Source: Phycisphaerae bacterium (GTDB lineage Bacteria > Planctomycetota > Phycisphaerae > Phycisphaerales > SM1A02). Taken from it: DNA of 64,000 nt. Positions within the stretch are counted from its first letter, which is position 1. Every line of letters begins with the position of its first letter. The position numbers were made by a program, and so were the translations under genes. The notes under the pieces are model-generated. The model had not been told where the DNA came from, did no database searches, and saw nothing but the letters and a program-made list of their open reading frames with translations. Positions 7,652-16,351 of this stretch are shown in pieces. The stretch lies in assembly GCA_002717655.1 (NCBI GenBank), contig PBAY01000039.1:186001-250000 (forward strand), in the 5' to 3' direction.

Positions 7652-8689
7652 ATGAAATGTAGTGTTGCAATCACCGTTGCGTTCATGGCCTGCGCAGGCA
7701 GTCTGACCGCAGATGAGATCATCGTGCCGACTCATGCACATGCAGCTTCCTCGATGAAGACCATGCATCCTGATCCAATCGTCAACCGGCAGCACATGAC
7801 GGCGGCTCGTATAACCCATGTGCCAAGCAGTTCTGCCATCAACTTCGCGACCATGAACCAACCCCTTGCAGGCTATGGAAACATGTGGATGGGAGGCATG
7901 CCGGGTCTGGCAGGTGTTCCTCTGGTATCGCCGGTTCTGCCCATGAACACGATGATGGATGGAATCATGCCCATGGGCATGATGATGGGAGACATCGGAA
8001 TGGTCGATCCAGTCATTGCGACGGATCTACCACCATTGACCGGATTGCCCATGCTGGCGACGACGCCGATATCCACGATGCCTCTTCCGATGCAATCAAC
8101 CTCCATCATGGCGCAGGCGATGGGGGTCTGGTCGGAACGAACTCCAGGGGCGACGGATCTTCAGTCCATCAGCATGTTTGCGGTACAACCAGTTGAGCCA
8201 AGACTGTTTCACGTTCATGATCTGGTCCAGATCATTGTCCGTGAGGCAAGTGTCGCTGCTTCGTTTCAGGGATTGGAGACGGAAAAGGAGATTGGTCTGG
8301 CCGGAGGTGTTGAAGCATTCCCGGGTGTCAACAAATTCGATCCAATCAACTACACCGAGTTTGAAATCGAAGGGGAGAAGGAATTCGACGGTGAAGGTGA
8401 ATACGTAAGAGAAGATGAACTCGTAACTCGCCTTACCGCTGAAGTCATTGAAATCAGGCCCAATGGCAACCTGGTGCTGGAAGCCAGAACACGTATTCGA
8501 ACAGATGATGAAGAGTGGTATACCCAGCTGACCGGCGTTGCGAGACCTGTTGATGTGACCGCAGCCAATACGATCCTTTCCAATCAGATCTTTGACCTTC
8601 AGATTGAAAAGCGCCACAAGGGAGAAGTGCCCAGTGCAGCCAGCAAGGGCATCCTGGCTCAGGCGCTGGATGCGATATTTGCCTTCTGA
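7652..8689 (+). CDS. flgH: Flagellar L-ring protein FlgH with Met-rich insert
   Basis: The outer-membrane L-ring subunit. The conserved FlgH domain runs from about residue 158 (GVWSERTPGATDL) to the C-terminus, with VHDLVQIIVREASVAASFQG, VTRLTAEVIEIRPNGNLVLE and TAANTILSNQIFDLQIE. An export signal covers about residues 1-20. FlgH is usually a lipoprotein, but the only early Cys after the hydrophobic stretch sits in FMAC, a poor lipobox, so lipidation is doubtful. Between signal and domain lies an unusual Met/Pro/Gly-rich segment with 18 Met in residues 68-157. Total length is 345 residues against about 230 in well-studied FlgH. It is the last gene of the flagellar operon. Confidence 0.88.
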   Translation: MKCSVAITVAFMACAGSLTADEIIVPTHAHAASSMKTMHPDPIVNRQHMTAARITHVPSSSAINFATMNQPLAGYGNMWMGGMPGLAGVPLVSPVLPMNTMMDGIMPMGMMMGDIGMVDPVIATDLPPLTGLPMLATTPISTMPLPMQSTSIMAQAMGVWSERTPGATDLQSISMFAVQPVEPRLFHVHDLVQIIVREASVAASFQGLETEKEIGLAGGVEAFPGVNKFDPINYTEFEIEGEKEFDGEGEYVREDELVTRLTAEVIEIRPNGNLVLEARTRIRTDDEEWYTQLTGVARPVDVTAANTILSNQIFDLQIEKRHKGEVPSAASKGILAQALDAIFAF

Positions 8690-8695
8690 AGGCTG

Positions 8696-8724
8696 TTCGC
8701 ATCTGGTGTAGGGGTGTTTACAAT
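8696..8724 (+). promoter_or_regulatory. Promoter of the 401-residue exported protein
   Basis: A -35-like TTCGCA (8696-8701), a 17-bp spacer and a TACAAT -10 (8719-8724) end 6 nt before the ATG at 8731. This predicts a leaderless mRNA and separates the gene transcriptionally from flgH. Confidence 0.55.
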
Positions 8725-8730
8725 GGCAAC

Positions 8731-9936
8731 ATGCGTGCCCTCATTCCATTGATCGTATTTCTGACCAGCCTTCCCGCGCTGGCGATGCAGGCCTCGAATC
8801 AGGCGTTGCAGAAGTTTCAGGTTCATCAGATTCAGCCGCTGGTCATTCCGGAAGATCTCCGTGGATTCATCACCGGCATGGGCTTCGATGATCAGGAACG
8901 TCAGATCGCAGAGATCCGTTATCAGGCCTACATCGATGCGCTGGAATCCATTGCTGATGAATCAGTCAGCCGGGAGCAGGCGATTCGCGATCGTCTTGAT
9001 GGCATTCTCAAAGGTCGATTTCGCCCACAGCCTGGTGAAGTGAAGCAGCTGCGAATCGATCTCGAGGAATCCAAATCTCAGAACTGGCCTGCTGTTGATC
9101 GTGAATTCGACGATCTCATCGATGATCTCAAGACCATTGGCGTGAATGTCCAGACCAGTGCATTCGAGGCAGAGCGATTCAATCTGTATCGCCGTGTCTA
9201 TCTTCGACCGCTTCGTATTGAAGCAAGTGATTCCACCTATGCAGGTGAAGGGCTGGATTTCTTCGAGTTGGTTGTGGAAGGTGTTCGTGAAGAACTGCAG
9301 AATGTCTCTCCGGACGTACTCGAGAATCATCTGGCGACGTGGCGGGTTGCCATGCTGCCCATCATCCGGAAGTCGGCTGATGACGAACGGCAGGATCGAC
9401 TTGGAGATCATGTTGCTCGCATAACCGGTGATACGGCTGCTCGAGTGAACATCATGATCGAGCGTTCCAAGCGATGGGCTGCTCGGCAGGGTGTTGATTA
9501 CACGACCTTCGTGGCCATCTACAGCTCATGTCCGACAACGGATGACGCGAACGCCTGGACGGCTCGCTATCGACGAGCAAACTATCCATGGCTGTGGAAG
9601 TCGAATGATGATGTTGAAAAGATGGCTGAGTGGATTCTGTCGAACGGTTCCCCAGAACAACTGGGGATCGTCAATGACGTTCTGCCGGACTACATCACTC
9701 GTCGCGAGGAGTTGCGACTGGAAGTGGAAGCAATTCTTGCAGAGGGCCGGGGATCAGGTGCGAACCTGTGTGATGATGTTGCGGGCGCCTATGAGGCCGC
9801 AAGAGAACCGTTGACGAAACTGATGCAGAACTCCGGAAAGCGTTCTGTTCTGCTGAGGCAGGCCAAGGCGGAATTGGAGCAGCCACTCAGTGATGGTCAG
9901 CGTGCGGCTGTTCGTCGGCTGCTGTTGGGTCGCTGA
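8731..9936 (+). CDS. Exported helical protein of unknown function
   Basis: A 401-residue protein with a clear Sec signal peptide (LIPLIVFLTSLPALA, cleaved before MQA). The mature part is strongly charged, almost entirely alpha-helical, and rich in Glu, Asp, Arg and Gln, with likely coiled-coil stretches around residues 45-120 and in the last third. Only two cysteines are seen, and no enzyme motif. It occupies the place after flgH where flgI is often found, but it has no FlgI features and has its own start-proximal promoter. Its 3' end overlaps the convergent dus gene by 50 bp. I do not recognise the family. Confidence 0.8.
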   Translation: MRALIPLIVFLTSLPALAMQASNQALQKFQVHQIQPLVIPEDLRGFITGMGFDDQERQIAEIRYQAYIDALESIADESVSREQAIRDRLDGILKGRFRPQPGEVKQLRIDLEESKSQNWPAVDREFDDLIDDLKTIGVNVQTSAFEAERFNLYRRVYLRPLRIEASDSTYAGEGLDFFELVVEGVREELQNVSPDVLENHLATWRVAMLPIIRKSADDERQDRLGDHVARITGDTAARVNIMIERSKRWAARQGVDYTTFVAIYSSCPTTDDANAWTARYRRANYPWLWKSNDDVEKMAEWILSNGSPEQLGIVNDVLPDYITRREELRLEVEAILAEGRGSGANLCDDVAGAYEAAREPLTKLMQNSGKRSVLLRQAKAELEQPLSDGQRAAVRRLLLGR

Positions 9937-11053
9937 CCTCGGCATAAAATTCATCCAGCACGGCACGCCATTCAGAGAGTGATCGAACGGCGATGAAACG
10001 TTTCCTCACGGTTTCCGGATCAGGATGATGCGTTGAGAACTTGATTCCGAATTTCCGCATCTGTCTTGACGCGGATCCTTCCCCATGCAGTTTCACAGAG
10101 AGGGCGAAGTGGTCCATCAAGGCCTGCCGTTGTTCGATCAGCGTCGGCGGCGCCGGAGGTTCTCCAGCCATCAGACTTCTGGCCTGTCTGAAGATCCAGG
10201 GGTTTCCGATACAGCCTCGAGCGACCGAGACACCTTGTACGCCGGTATCAGCGAGCATGAGGAAGATGTCTTCGACGGTCCAGATGTCTCCACTTCCGAA
10301 GATCAGCTTTTCAGGGTGTCGCTTCACCAGTTCCCGCAGGAACGGCCAGCGCCCCGGCCCTTTGTACTTCTGTTGAACCGTCCGGCAGTGAACCGTTGTC
10401 CAGTCACATCCCATTTCATAGGCCGCAATGAAAATACGCTCGAAGTTGTCAGCCATTTCATCCGTGTCATCGAATGCTCGCCGCAACTTGACGGTCATAG
10501 GCATCGATGCCGGCACGACTTCACGTACGGCCTCGAGTATGGCGATCGCCTGATCCGGCACCGTCAGCAGATGACCACCTCGATGACGTTTGCGTATCTT
10601 CTTGACAGGACACGCAAGATTGACATCGATGACGTCGTAGTTCATACCCACCAGAAGCTCGGCGCCTGCGGCCATGGTTTCCGGTGAGGTGCCCATGATC
10701 TGACCCGCCAGAGGGTGATCGTGACCTCCGGCGGCACGATTCTCCTCCAACTCACCCATTCCACATTCTTCCTGAAGCAGATCGGGATCTTCGCGAGATC
10801 GTCCTTTGCCCCCATTGATCAGCGTGATATCAAGCAGGGCTTCGGTGATGCAGAAGGGGCATCCATGTGCCCGCGCTACCAGCCTCATGGCACCGTCGGA
10901 GTAACCAGCCAGTCCCGCCTGGAAGAATGGCGCATCGAACCCCGGCACCAGAGCGGGGATACGAGGGTCGACACGGGTTTCCCGGGCGATCTCATTGATC
11001 GGACGGGGGGGTGTCGGGCGGACCAGTCCAGAAGGATTCATTTCGACTGACAT
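9887..11053 (-). CDS. dus: tRNA-dihydrouridine synthase
   Basis: An FMN-dependent enzyme that reduces uridine to dihydrouridine in tRNA D-loops. It has the Dus TIM barrel: APFFQAGLAGYSDGAMRLVA, then IMGTSPETMAAGA, DVNLACPVKK (catalytic Cys), KLRRAFDD, TVHCRTVQQKYKGPG, IFGSGDIWTVED and VARGCIGNPWIF. The Cys loop is slightly unusual, with KKIRKRHRGGHL after the CP motif. The C-terminal helical tRNA-binding domain follows. The ATG at 11053 (388 residues) is preferred over the upstream one at 11095, because an AACAAT box ends 6 nt before it and the extension looks non-coding. The 3' end overlaps the convergent exported-protein gene. DusA/B/C subtype was not determined. Confidence 0.92.
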   Translation of the reverse strand: MSVEMNPSGLVRPTPPRPINEIARETRVDPRIPALVPGFDAPFFQAGLAGYSDGAMRLVARAHGCPFCITEALLDITLINGGKGRSREDPDLLQEECGMGELEENRAAGGHDHPLAGQIMGTSPETMAAGAELLVGMNYDVIDVNLACPVKKIRKRHRGGHLLTVPDQAIAILEAVREVVPASMPMTVKLRRAFDDTDEMADNFERIFIAAYEMGCDWTTVHCRTVQQKYKGPGRWPFLRELVKRHPEKLIFGSGDIWTVEDIFLMLADTGVQGVSVARGCIGNPWIFRQARSLMAGEPPAPPTLIEQRQALMDHFALSVKLHGEGSASRQMRKFGIKFSTHHPDPETVRKRFIAVRSLSEWRAVLDEFYAEVSDPTAADEQPHADHH

Positions 11054-11060
11054 GCGCCCA

Positions 11061-11090
11061 TTGTTGCGGCTTGGCCCTCCCTCGTACAAT
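11061..11090 (+). promoter_or_regulatory. Promoter of small lipoprotein gene
   Basis: TTGTTG (11061-11066), an 18-bp spacer and TACAAT (11085-11090), with the -10 ending 10 nt before the ATG at 11101. It is divergent to the dus start and overlaps its upstream region. Confidence 0.5.
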
Positions 11091-11100
11091 CCCAAGCATC

Positions 11101-11547
11101 ATGATTCTGAATTTCACCATTCGAATGGCCGTCCTGCTGCTGGTTCTGCTGTCATCACTTTCGATGTCGGCGTGCAACAGGCCCAACTTCGACCCCAAAC
11201 TGGCGATGCCTCCATACCCGTATGAACTTCATACGACCAATGTGATACCGATTCAGGTGTTCCGGGATGGCACGCATATCGAGATCGTCAACTCCACGGA
11301 CAATTCCTGGAGCGATCTGACGGTCTGGATCAATCAGCGGTTCGCGGCGAAGTTGAGCCAGCTTCCAGCAGGTCAGCGAGTCTCGATGAACCTCTTCGAC
11401 TTTCGAGATGATCTGGGCGAGCAGTTTCGAGCGGGGGGTCTGCTCCGGACTCGCCCTGCAGCGAAGGTTGAACTCGTCGAACTCCAGTCAGGTCTTGAAC
11501 AGCCGCTAGTCGGCTTGATCTCCGTCATGCCGGGCAAGGGTCAGTAG
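11101..11547 (+). CDS. Small lipoprotein of unknown function
   Basis: A 148-residue protein with a short basic/hydrophobic N-terminus and a lipobox (LSSLSMSAC), so probably anchored to a membrane. The mature domain is beta-rich (IEIVNSTDNSWSDLTVWINQ, FAAKLSQLPAGQRVSMNLFDF), resembling a small Ig-like or transthyretin-like fold, but this is only an impression. In-frame codons upstream of 11101 are antisense to dus and were rejected. No operon partners: dus is divergent and the next gene is convergent. Function unknown. Confidence 0.8.
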   Translation: MILNFTIRMAVLLLVLLSSLSMSACNRPNFDPKLAMPPYPYELHTTNVIPIQVFRDGTHIEIVNSTDNSWSDLTVWINQRFAAKLSQLPAGQRVSMNLFDFRDDLGEQFRAGGLLRTRPAAKVELVELQSGLEQPLVGLISVMPGKGQ

Positions 11548-11606
11548 ATCGCTCCGATCCTCCTGAGCATCTCGGCATGCTCAGAAGGACCAGAAACGCG
11601 ATTCGT

Positions 11607-12362
11607 TCAATCATCCAGTGGTATCCAGTGGATCTCGTCGTCATCGAGTGTCACTCGTACCGCTTCAGCGTCCTTCATGGATTGAATCACAAGGTGACCT
11701 GCAGGAGTAGAGGACTCCATCGAGTGGATTCCGCAATCCACAATGAAACGCAGAACTTCGGGAAGGTTTCCGGCGACACGCCATGTTTCAAAGTCTGGCC
11801 CATCGGATCCTGGAAGCACGTCCCACTGATACCCGAGGTCGTAGTTTCGAAAGTCAGGCCGAGTGAACTGTGAAGTGGAAGGGATCGTGAGATCAAGGGT
11901 CCATGCAGTGGTACTGATCTGATGAAGCCAGATCACCTGGCTGGGCGACGTGCCGTCCAGTCCCAGTTTGTTGATCCACTCCTCGGCGCTTTGATCGCCG
12001 AATCCAGGATCGAGATAGGGAAGATCATTCGGCAAGGCGGGTTTCCATTCAGAAGGATCGAGCATGCGTTCAGGTGCTTCAGGTCGAAGCAGCCATTGCC
12101 GTGTGCCGTGCCGTGCAAGATCCGCGACTCCATCACAATCCAGATCGAACAACAGCAGATAGTCCCCATTTCCAAGCTTCAGTGTTTCAATGAGTGTTTC
12201 TGGACAATGAGGAGGATGATGTGATTCAGGTTCTTTGGATGTTCGCGAATGAAACTCGGCTTCCAGGCTCATTGGCGTGGCGCGAAAGCTGGCATCACAG
12301 GAGGAGGCGACCAGGCTGAGTGCCAGACTGGTGAGTCCGAGTATTGATTGCAGTACGGGCAT
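11607..12362 (-). CDS. Exported or lipid-anchored protein of unknown function
   Basis: A 251-residue protein from the ATG at 12362, which has a good ribosome site (AAAGGAA, about 7 nt upstream). The N-terminus is a hydrophobic signal (VLQSILGLTSLALSLVASSC), with a weak lipobox ending at the Cys. The mature part contains LLLFDLDCDGVADLARHG, similar to an FG-GAP/dockerin-type calcium-binding loop (DxDxDG-like), and a Trp/Asp-rich C-terminal region. Upstream in-frame codons to 12395 would lack a ribosome site. It follows thyA-folA on the same strand after a 111-bp gap that includes a hairpin, so it is probably a separate unit. Function unknown. Confidence 0.75.
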   Translation of the reverse strand: MPVLQSILGLTSLALSLVASSCDASFRATPMSLEAEFHSRTSKEPESHHPPHCPETLIETLKLGNGDYLLLFDLDCDGVADLARHGTRQWLLRPEAPERMLDPSEWKPALPNDLPYLDPGFGDQSAEEWINKLGLDGTSPSQVIWLHQISTTAWTLDLTIPSTSQFTRPDFRNYDLGYQWDVLPGSDGPDFETWRVAGNLPEVLRFIVDCGIHSMESSTPAGHLVIQSMKDAEAVRVTLDDDEIHWIPLDD

Positions 12363-12402
12363 GACGATTTCCTTTCGTGTTGTGGCGACCTCCATGTCGC
12401 CT

Positions 12403-12415
12403 GTACACGATGTAC
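12403..12415. repeat. Short inverted repeat between folA and the exported-protein gene
   Basis: GTACA-CGA-TGTAC is a perfect 5-bp inverted repeat with a 3-nt centre. Next to it, GGCGAC and GTCGCC form a second possible hairpin. No U-run follows, so it is not an intrinsic terminator; an operator is possible but unproven. Confidence 0.3.
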
Positions 12416-12473
12416 CTGATGATCAGAGCCCATCAGGCAAGTCATGCCAAAGAGAATTGGATTTCAAAAAGGC

Positions 12474-12959
12474 TCAGCGTCGTTGCCAGTCCTGGAACGT
12501 CATTGCGTGATCGTTGCGATCATCGACTTCATGTGATTCGCTGGAGATCAACATCCATGCACTTTCATCAAGCGGAGGAAAACTGGCATCGCCATCGATT
12601 TCAGCATGTACCCGTGTAAGCAGGATTCGATCAGCCCGGTCCAGAAACAGACGGTAGATCTCACCGCCACCGATGACGAAGCATTCTCCGGCATCTTCAC
12701 AGGCTGCGATGGCTTCTTCGATCGTGGTGACGACGGTACCACCGTCAGCCTTGAAGTCGTGCTGCCGTGTCAACACGATGTTGGTTCGCTCAACGAGTGG
12801 TTTGGGAAGTGACTCCCAGGTTTTTCGTCCCATGATGACCGGGTGACCGATCGTGGTATCCCGAAAACGAAGCATGTCGGCCCGCAGCCGCCAGGGCAGA
12901 TCACCATCACGACCGATCGCATGGTTCTCGGCTGCTGCAACGATGAGCGTGATTCGCAT
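12474..12959 (-). CDS. folA: Dihydrofolate reductase
   Basis: Cytoplasmic enzyme that reduces dihydrofolate to tetrahydrofolate with NADPH, regenerating the cofactor consumed by thymidylate synthase. The 161-residue length is typical. Hallmarks: LIVAAAENHAIGRDGDLPWR, then VIMGRKTWESLPKPL, and FVIGGGEIYRLFLDRADRI. It starts 13 bp after the thyA stop, so thyA-folA form an operon, a common arrangement because the two reactions are linked. Confidence 0.96.
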   Translation of the reverse strand: MRITLIVAAAENHAIGRDGDLPWRLRADMLRFRDTTIGHPVIMGRKTWESLPKPLVERTNIVLTRQHDFKADGGTVVTTIEEAIAACEDAGECFVIGGGEIYRLFLDRADRILLTRVHAEIDGDASFPPLDESAWMLISSESHEVDDRNDHAMTFQDWQRR

Positions 12960-12972
12960 GAGTCTGGATCCG

Positions 12973-13767
12973 CTAGACCGCGACGGGTGCGGAAAGTCGT
13001 GGATGTGGGTCGTAGTCGGTCAGCGTGAAGTCATCGAGTGTGAAGTCAAACACGCTTTGTACTTCGGGGTTGAGTGTCATCGTCGGTCGAGGTCGAGGGG
13101 CACGCGTCAACTGTGTGTCGACCTGTTCCAGGTGATTACTGTAGATGTGAGCATCGCCGATGACATGGATGAAGTCACCCACGCCGAGTCCGGTGCATTG
13201 AGCGATCATCATCGTCAGCAGGGCATAGGAAGCGATGTTGAACGGGACGCCGAGAAACAGATCTGCGCTTCGTTGATACAACTGGCAGGACAGTTTGTCA
13301 TCCGCCACATAGAACTGGAACAGGATGTGGCAGGGCGGCAGCGCCATCTTCTCAAGTTCGCCGACATTCCAGGCGTTCACGATCAAGCGGCGTGACAGAG
13401 GATTGGTCTGGATCAGATCAACGACTCGACTCACCTGATCGATGGTCTCTCCGTTTGCGGTGGGCCATGAACGCCATTGGTGACCATAGACAGGTCCAAG
13501 ATCGCCATGTTCATCCGCCCATTCATCCCAGATCGAGATGCCATGGTCGTTCAGCCATTTGATGTTGGTGTCGCCACGGAGGAACCAGAGCAGTTCACCG
13601 ATGACCGACTTGAGGTGCACCTTCTTGGTCGTGACCAGCGGGAATCCTTCGGAGAGGTCATAGCGCATGGACTGGCCGAAGCAGCTGATTGTTCCGGTAC
13701 CGGTGCGGTCTTCACGGGGGCTGCCGTTGGTGCGAACGTGTCGGAGCAGATCGAGGTAGGTTTCCAT
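12973..13767 (-). CDS. thyA: Thymidylate synthase ThyA
   Basis: Folate-dependent methylation of dUMP to dTMP. The 264-residue product matches E. coli-type ThyA from start ([20 protein letters not shown]) to the C-terminal PVAV. The catalytic Cys is in [22 protein letters not shown] follows the usual pattern, and [18 protein letters not shown] and [12 protein letters not shown] are conserved. A TAGGAT -10-like box ends 9 nt before the ATG and overlaps the stop codon of the upstream ABC ATPase gene, so thyA may be read from its own promoter, from upstream, or both. Confidence 0.97.
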   Translation of the reverse strand: METYLDLLRHVRTNGSPREDRTGTGTISCFGQSMRYDLSEGFPLVTTKKVHLKSVIGELLWFLRGDTNIKWLNDHGISIWDEWADEHGDLGPVYGHQWRSWPTANGETIDQVSRVVDLIQTNPLSRRLIVNAWNVGELEKMALPPCHILFQFYVADDKLSCQLYQRSADLFLGVPFNIASYALLTMMIAQCTGLGVGDFIHVIGDAHIYSNHLEQVDTQLTRAPRPRPTMTLNPEVQSVFDFTLDDFTLTDYDPHPRLSAPVAV

Positions 13768-13776
13768 CGCGGAGCT

Positions 13777-13782
13777 ATCCTA
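13777..13782 (-). promoter_or_regulatory. Start-proximal -10 box of thyA
   Basis: TAGGAT on the minus strand, 9 nt before the thyA ATG. It shares its first three bases with the TAG stop codon of the upstream ATPase gene. No clear -35. Confidence 0.35.
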
Positions 13783-14586
13783 GCGGCCCGTGCCGGCCAA
13801 CGCAGCCTCGATCAAGGCTCGTGTCACGGCATGGGCTGGTGCATCCAGTACCTGAGCTACGGGGCCGGATTCAATGACCTTTCCACCATCCATCACCATG
13901 ACGTCATCGCACATCTGTCGCACCACTCCCATGTCATGGGTGATGAACAACATGCCGAGATTGCCTTCACGCTGCAGTTTGCGGAGCAGTTCCAGCACCT
14001 GAGTCTGAACCGAGACATCGAGTGCGGAGGTCGGCTCGTCGCAGACCAGCAGCGCAGGTTCGGTGATGATGGCTCGTGCAATGGCGATTCGTTGTCGCTG
14101 GCCACCTGAAAACTGGTGGGGATAGCGATTGACTGCTTCCTCTGGAATCCCGACTCTGCCCAGGCAGGCTGTCGCGCGAGCATTCAGTTCGGCTCCTCGA
14201 GCCAGACCATGAACGAGCAGCGGTTCCGAGACGAGGTCGACGACTCGCATTCTTGCGTTGAGCGATCCGCCGGGATCCTGAAACACCATCTGGAATTGCC
14301 GTCGTCTGGTTCTCAATTCGGAGCGTGAAAGGCTGGACAGATCCGTTCCCATCAGGCGAATGCGTCCTGAAGTGAGTGGGACCAGATGCATGATCGCACG
14401 TGCAAGACTGGTCTTGCCACAACCGGAACTTCCGACCAGTCCAAGCGTACGTCCTCGATCAAGATTGAGAGACACGTCATTGACCGCGACGATACCGTCG
14501 CGATTGGAGGCTGTCTGGAAGACCACTCGCGCCGCTTCAACCTGAAGCAGCGAGCAGGTAACGGGTGTTGTTCTGGAATCAGACAT
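13780..14586 (-). CDS. Orphan ABC transporter ATPase, peptide-importer type
   Basis: A 268-residue ABC ATPase of the oligopeptide/dipeptide/nickel (DppD/DppF) subfamily. Walker A is [16 protein letters not shown], the signature is [14 protein letters not shown], Walker B is [16 protein letters not shown], and the switch His is in [10 protein letters not shown]. The C-terminal part is shorter than in DppF, whose usual C-terminal oligopeptide-binding extension (about 60-70 residues) is mostly lacking. No permease or binding-protein gene lies nearby: upstream is an HtrA protease and downstream thyA. It may serve permeases elsewhere or have another ATPase role. Confidence 0.88.
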   Translation of the reverse strand: MSDSRTTPVTCSLLQVEAARVVFQTASNRDGIVAVNDVSLNLDRGRTLGLVGSSGCGKTSLARAIMHLVPLTSGRIRLMGTDLSSLSRSELRTRRRQFQMVFQDPGGSLNARMRVVDLVSEPLLVHGLARGAELNARATACLGRVGIPEEAVNRYPHQFSGGQRQRIAIARAIITEPALLVCDEPTSALDVSVQTQVLELLRKLQREGNLGMLFITHDMGVVRQMCDDVMVMDGGKVIESGPVAQVLDAPAHAVTRALIEAALAGTGR

Positions 14587-14645
14587 TGATCAGTCCGCTA
14601 CGCTACCGCGCCGAGACCGCTCGAGTCAGCCTGATTGCCGAGGCC

Positions 14646-16193
14646 CTAGGGGAGATTGTCCAGTTCAGCCAGTGGGATCTCCAGCCGGATCTGCTTTCCG
14701 GATCCAGTTCCATGATCAGGTCGCCACACCATGATCTCGACCACGGAGTCGGGCAGAATCGAGGAGATCGTCGAACGAAGCTGATCAACGGTATTCATCT
14801 CACGACCGTTGATCTGATAGATGATGTCGCAGGCCTTGAGACCGCCTCGGCGTGCAGGTCGATCAGGCATGGTCTTGACCACGAGTACGCCGGTACGCAG
14901 GAACCCAATGTCCCGGTAGTAGCTCGACATTCGATCCATCGCATCCAGCAGTTTCAGATCGGCTTCCATCCGGCTGGCCGGTCTTGGCATGGCGATCTTG
15001 AGAATCTTGGATTTCCCGGCGTCCGCTTCCGGTCGCCAGATGGTCAGTGAGGAAGTCTGATCTTCATCAGATGCCAGCGCCGCCCAGAATTGATCTGGAT
15101 TGCCAATCTGTTTGTTGTCATAGGAGATGACGATATCCCCGGGCAGAATGCCTGCATCAGCCATTGTCTCACCGACGCCTGACACCAGAATGCCTGATCC
15201 ATTGATATCGAACCCCAGAGGCAGAAGCCAACGGAAGATCGGTTCTCGCTGATCAACCACCGTGACACCCAGATACCCCTTGCGCACGCTGCCATTGTCG
15301 ATCACCTGCTTGGCGACCGATTCGATCATGTCCAGTGGAATGGCCAGACCAATACCCGAGAAGCGTCCTTCTGATTCACGATCATTAGTTGCGATGGCGG
15401 TGTTCATGCCAATGACTTCACCTCGGTGATTGGTCAGTGGGCCGCCTGAGTTGCCCGGGTTGATGGCTGCATCGACCTGGATGAAATTCTCATAGCCAAG
15501 TGAGCTTCTGCTGCGGAACAGGCCAACCGACCGACCAAGACCTGAAACGATGCCCTGAGACATCGAGAAGCGGAAGTCCATCGGTGAACCAAAGGCGAAG
15601 ACCAGAGACCCTTGATCGATCTCTTCACGTACGTCAGCACGTGTTGCAGGCACGAGCCGGCCAGAAGGAATCTGAATCACGGCAATGTCCGTCGTTGGAT
15701 CAGCGCCTACAAGTGTCGCTGGTCGAACGGTTCCATCATGGAGTTGCACATCGATGCGATCTGCACCGGAGACAACATGCCAGTTGGTGAGGATGTGTCC
15801 TTCCTCGCTCCAGATCCATCCGCTGCCGGTGGAGATACCTGCGAAGAACTCCTGAGGGGCAGGATTCTGTTGTGCACTGATATGCACGACGGAGGGCCGA
15901 ACAAATGAAGCCACATCGCGCGAGGCCCGGTTGAGCTGTTCAAGGAACGAGCCCGAAGATGGGGTTGCATCAGTGGCTTGATTCAACCTGAGGCTGGCTT
16001 CCTTGACCTGATACGTAATCCGATCATGGGCTATCTGGCGAAGCGTTGCCGGAGTACCCCAGAGGACGACGACTGCCGTGGCCAGTACCAGCACCGCCGG
16101 GGCCATGGCCGTGAGCCAGGCTGTTCGGCGTCCTGGAGGCGGTGCAGGATGGGTCATGGTCTTCTCAGAAGGCGCATCGGATGGCAGCGACAT
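14646..16193 (-). CDS. HtrA/DegP-type serine protease with PDZ domains
   Basis: A 515-residue membrane-anchored periplasmic protease/chaperone. After a Pro-rich cytoplasmic start there is one transmembrane segment (about residues 30-48). The trypsin-like domain has the catalytic triad His in ILTNWHVVSG, Asp in DPTTDIAVIQ and Ser in NPGNSGGPLTN. Two PDZ domains follow, the first near GYLGVTVVDQREP and the second in the last 100 residues (RRGGLKACDIIYQINGREM). Family members degrade misfolded envelope proteins. The ATG at 16193 has a GGAG about 7 nt upstream. The orphan ABC ATPase follows 59 bp downstream on the same strand. Confidence 0.93.
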   Translation of the reverse strand: MSLPSDAPSEKTMTHPAPPPGRRTAWLTAMAPAVLVLATAVVVLWGTPATLRQIAHDRITYQVKEASLRLNQATDATPSSGSFLEQLNRASRDVASFVRPSVVHISAQQNPAPQEFFAGISTGSGWIWSEEGHILTNWHVVSGADRIDVQLHDGTVRPATLVGADPTTDIAVIQIPSGRLVPATRADVREEIDQGSLVFAFGSPMDFRFSMSQGIVSGLGRSVGLFRSRSSLGYENFIQVDAAINPGNSGGPLTNHRGEVIGMNTAIATNDRESEGRFSGIGLAIPLDMIESVAKQVIDNGSVRKGYLGVTVVDQREPIFRWLLPLGFDINGSGILVSGVGETMADAGILPGDIVISYDNKQIGNPDQFWAALASDEDQTSSLTIWRPEADAGKSKILKIAMPRPASRMEADLKLLDAMDRMSSYYRDIGFLRTGVLVVKTMPDRPARRGGLKACDIIYQINGREMNTVDQLRSTISSILPDSVVEIMVWRPDHGTGSGKQIRLEIPLAELDNLP

Positions 16194-16335
16194 TCGGTTC
16201 TCCAGTAGTCAGGGGGCCACTTGAGTGCATGGCCAATGCTCAATGATTCATCCGAAACGGCTGGAAAGCAAGTGATTCGGGACATTGGGAGGCCGGATCC
16301 GGGGCCTCGACTATGCCATCAGCCCTACAGGGTTC

Positions 16336-16341
16336 TATACT
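16336..16341 (+). promoter_or_regulatory. Start-proximal -10 box of panB
   Basis: TATACT ends 10 nt before the panB ATG. A weak -35 (ATGCCA, 16313-16318) lies 17 bp upstream. There is no Shine-Dalgarno between box and start. Confidence 0.5.
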
Positions 16342-16351
16342 GGCGTAAATC

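Noticed and set aside
7652-7720. FMAC in FlgH as a lipobox
   Set aside because: Phe and Met at -3 and -2 do not fit the usual consensus; cleavage by signal peptidase I near SLTADE is as likely.
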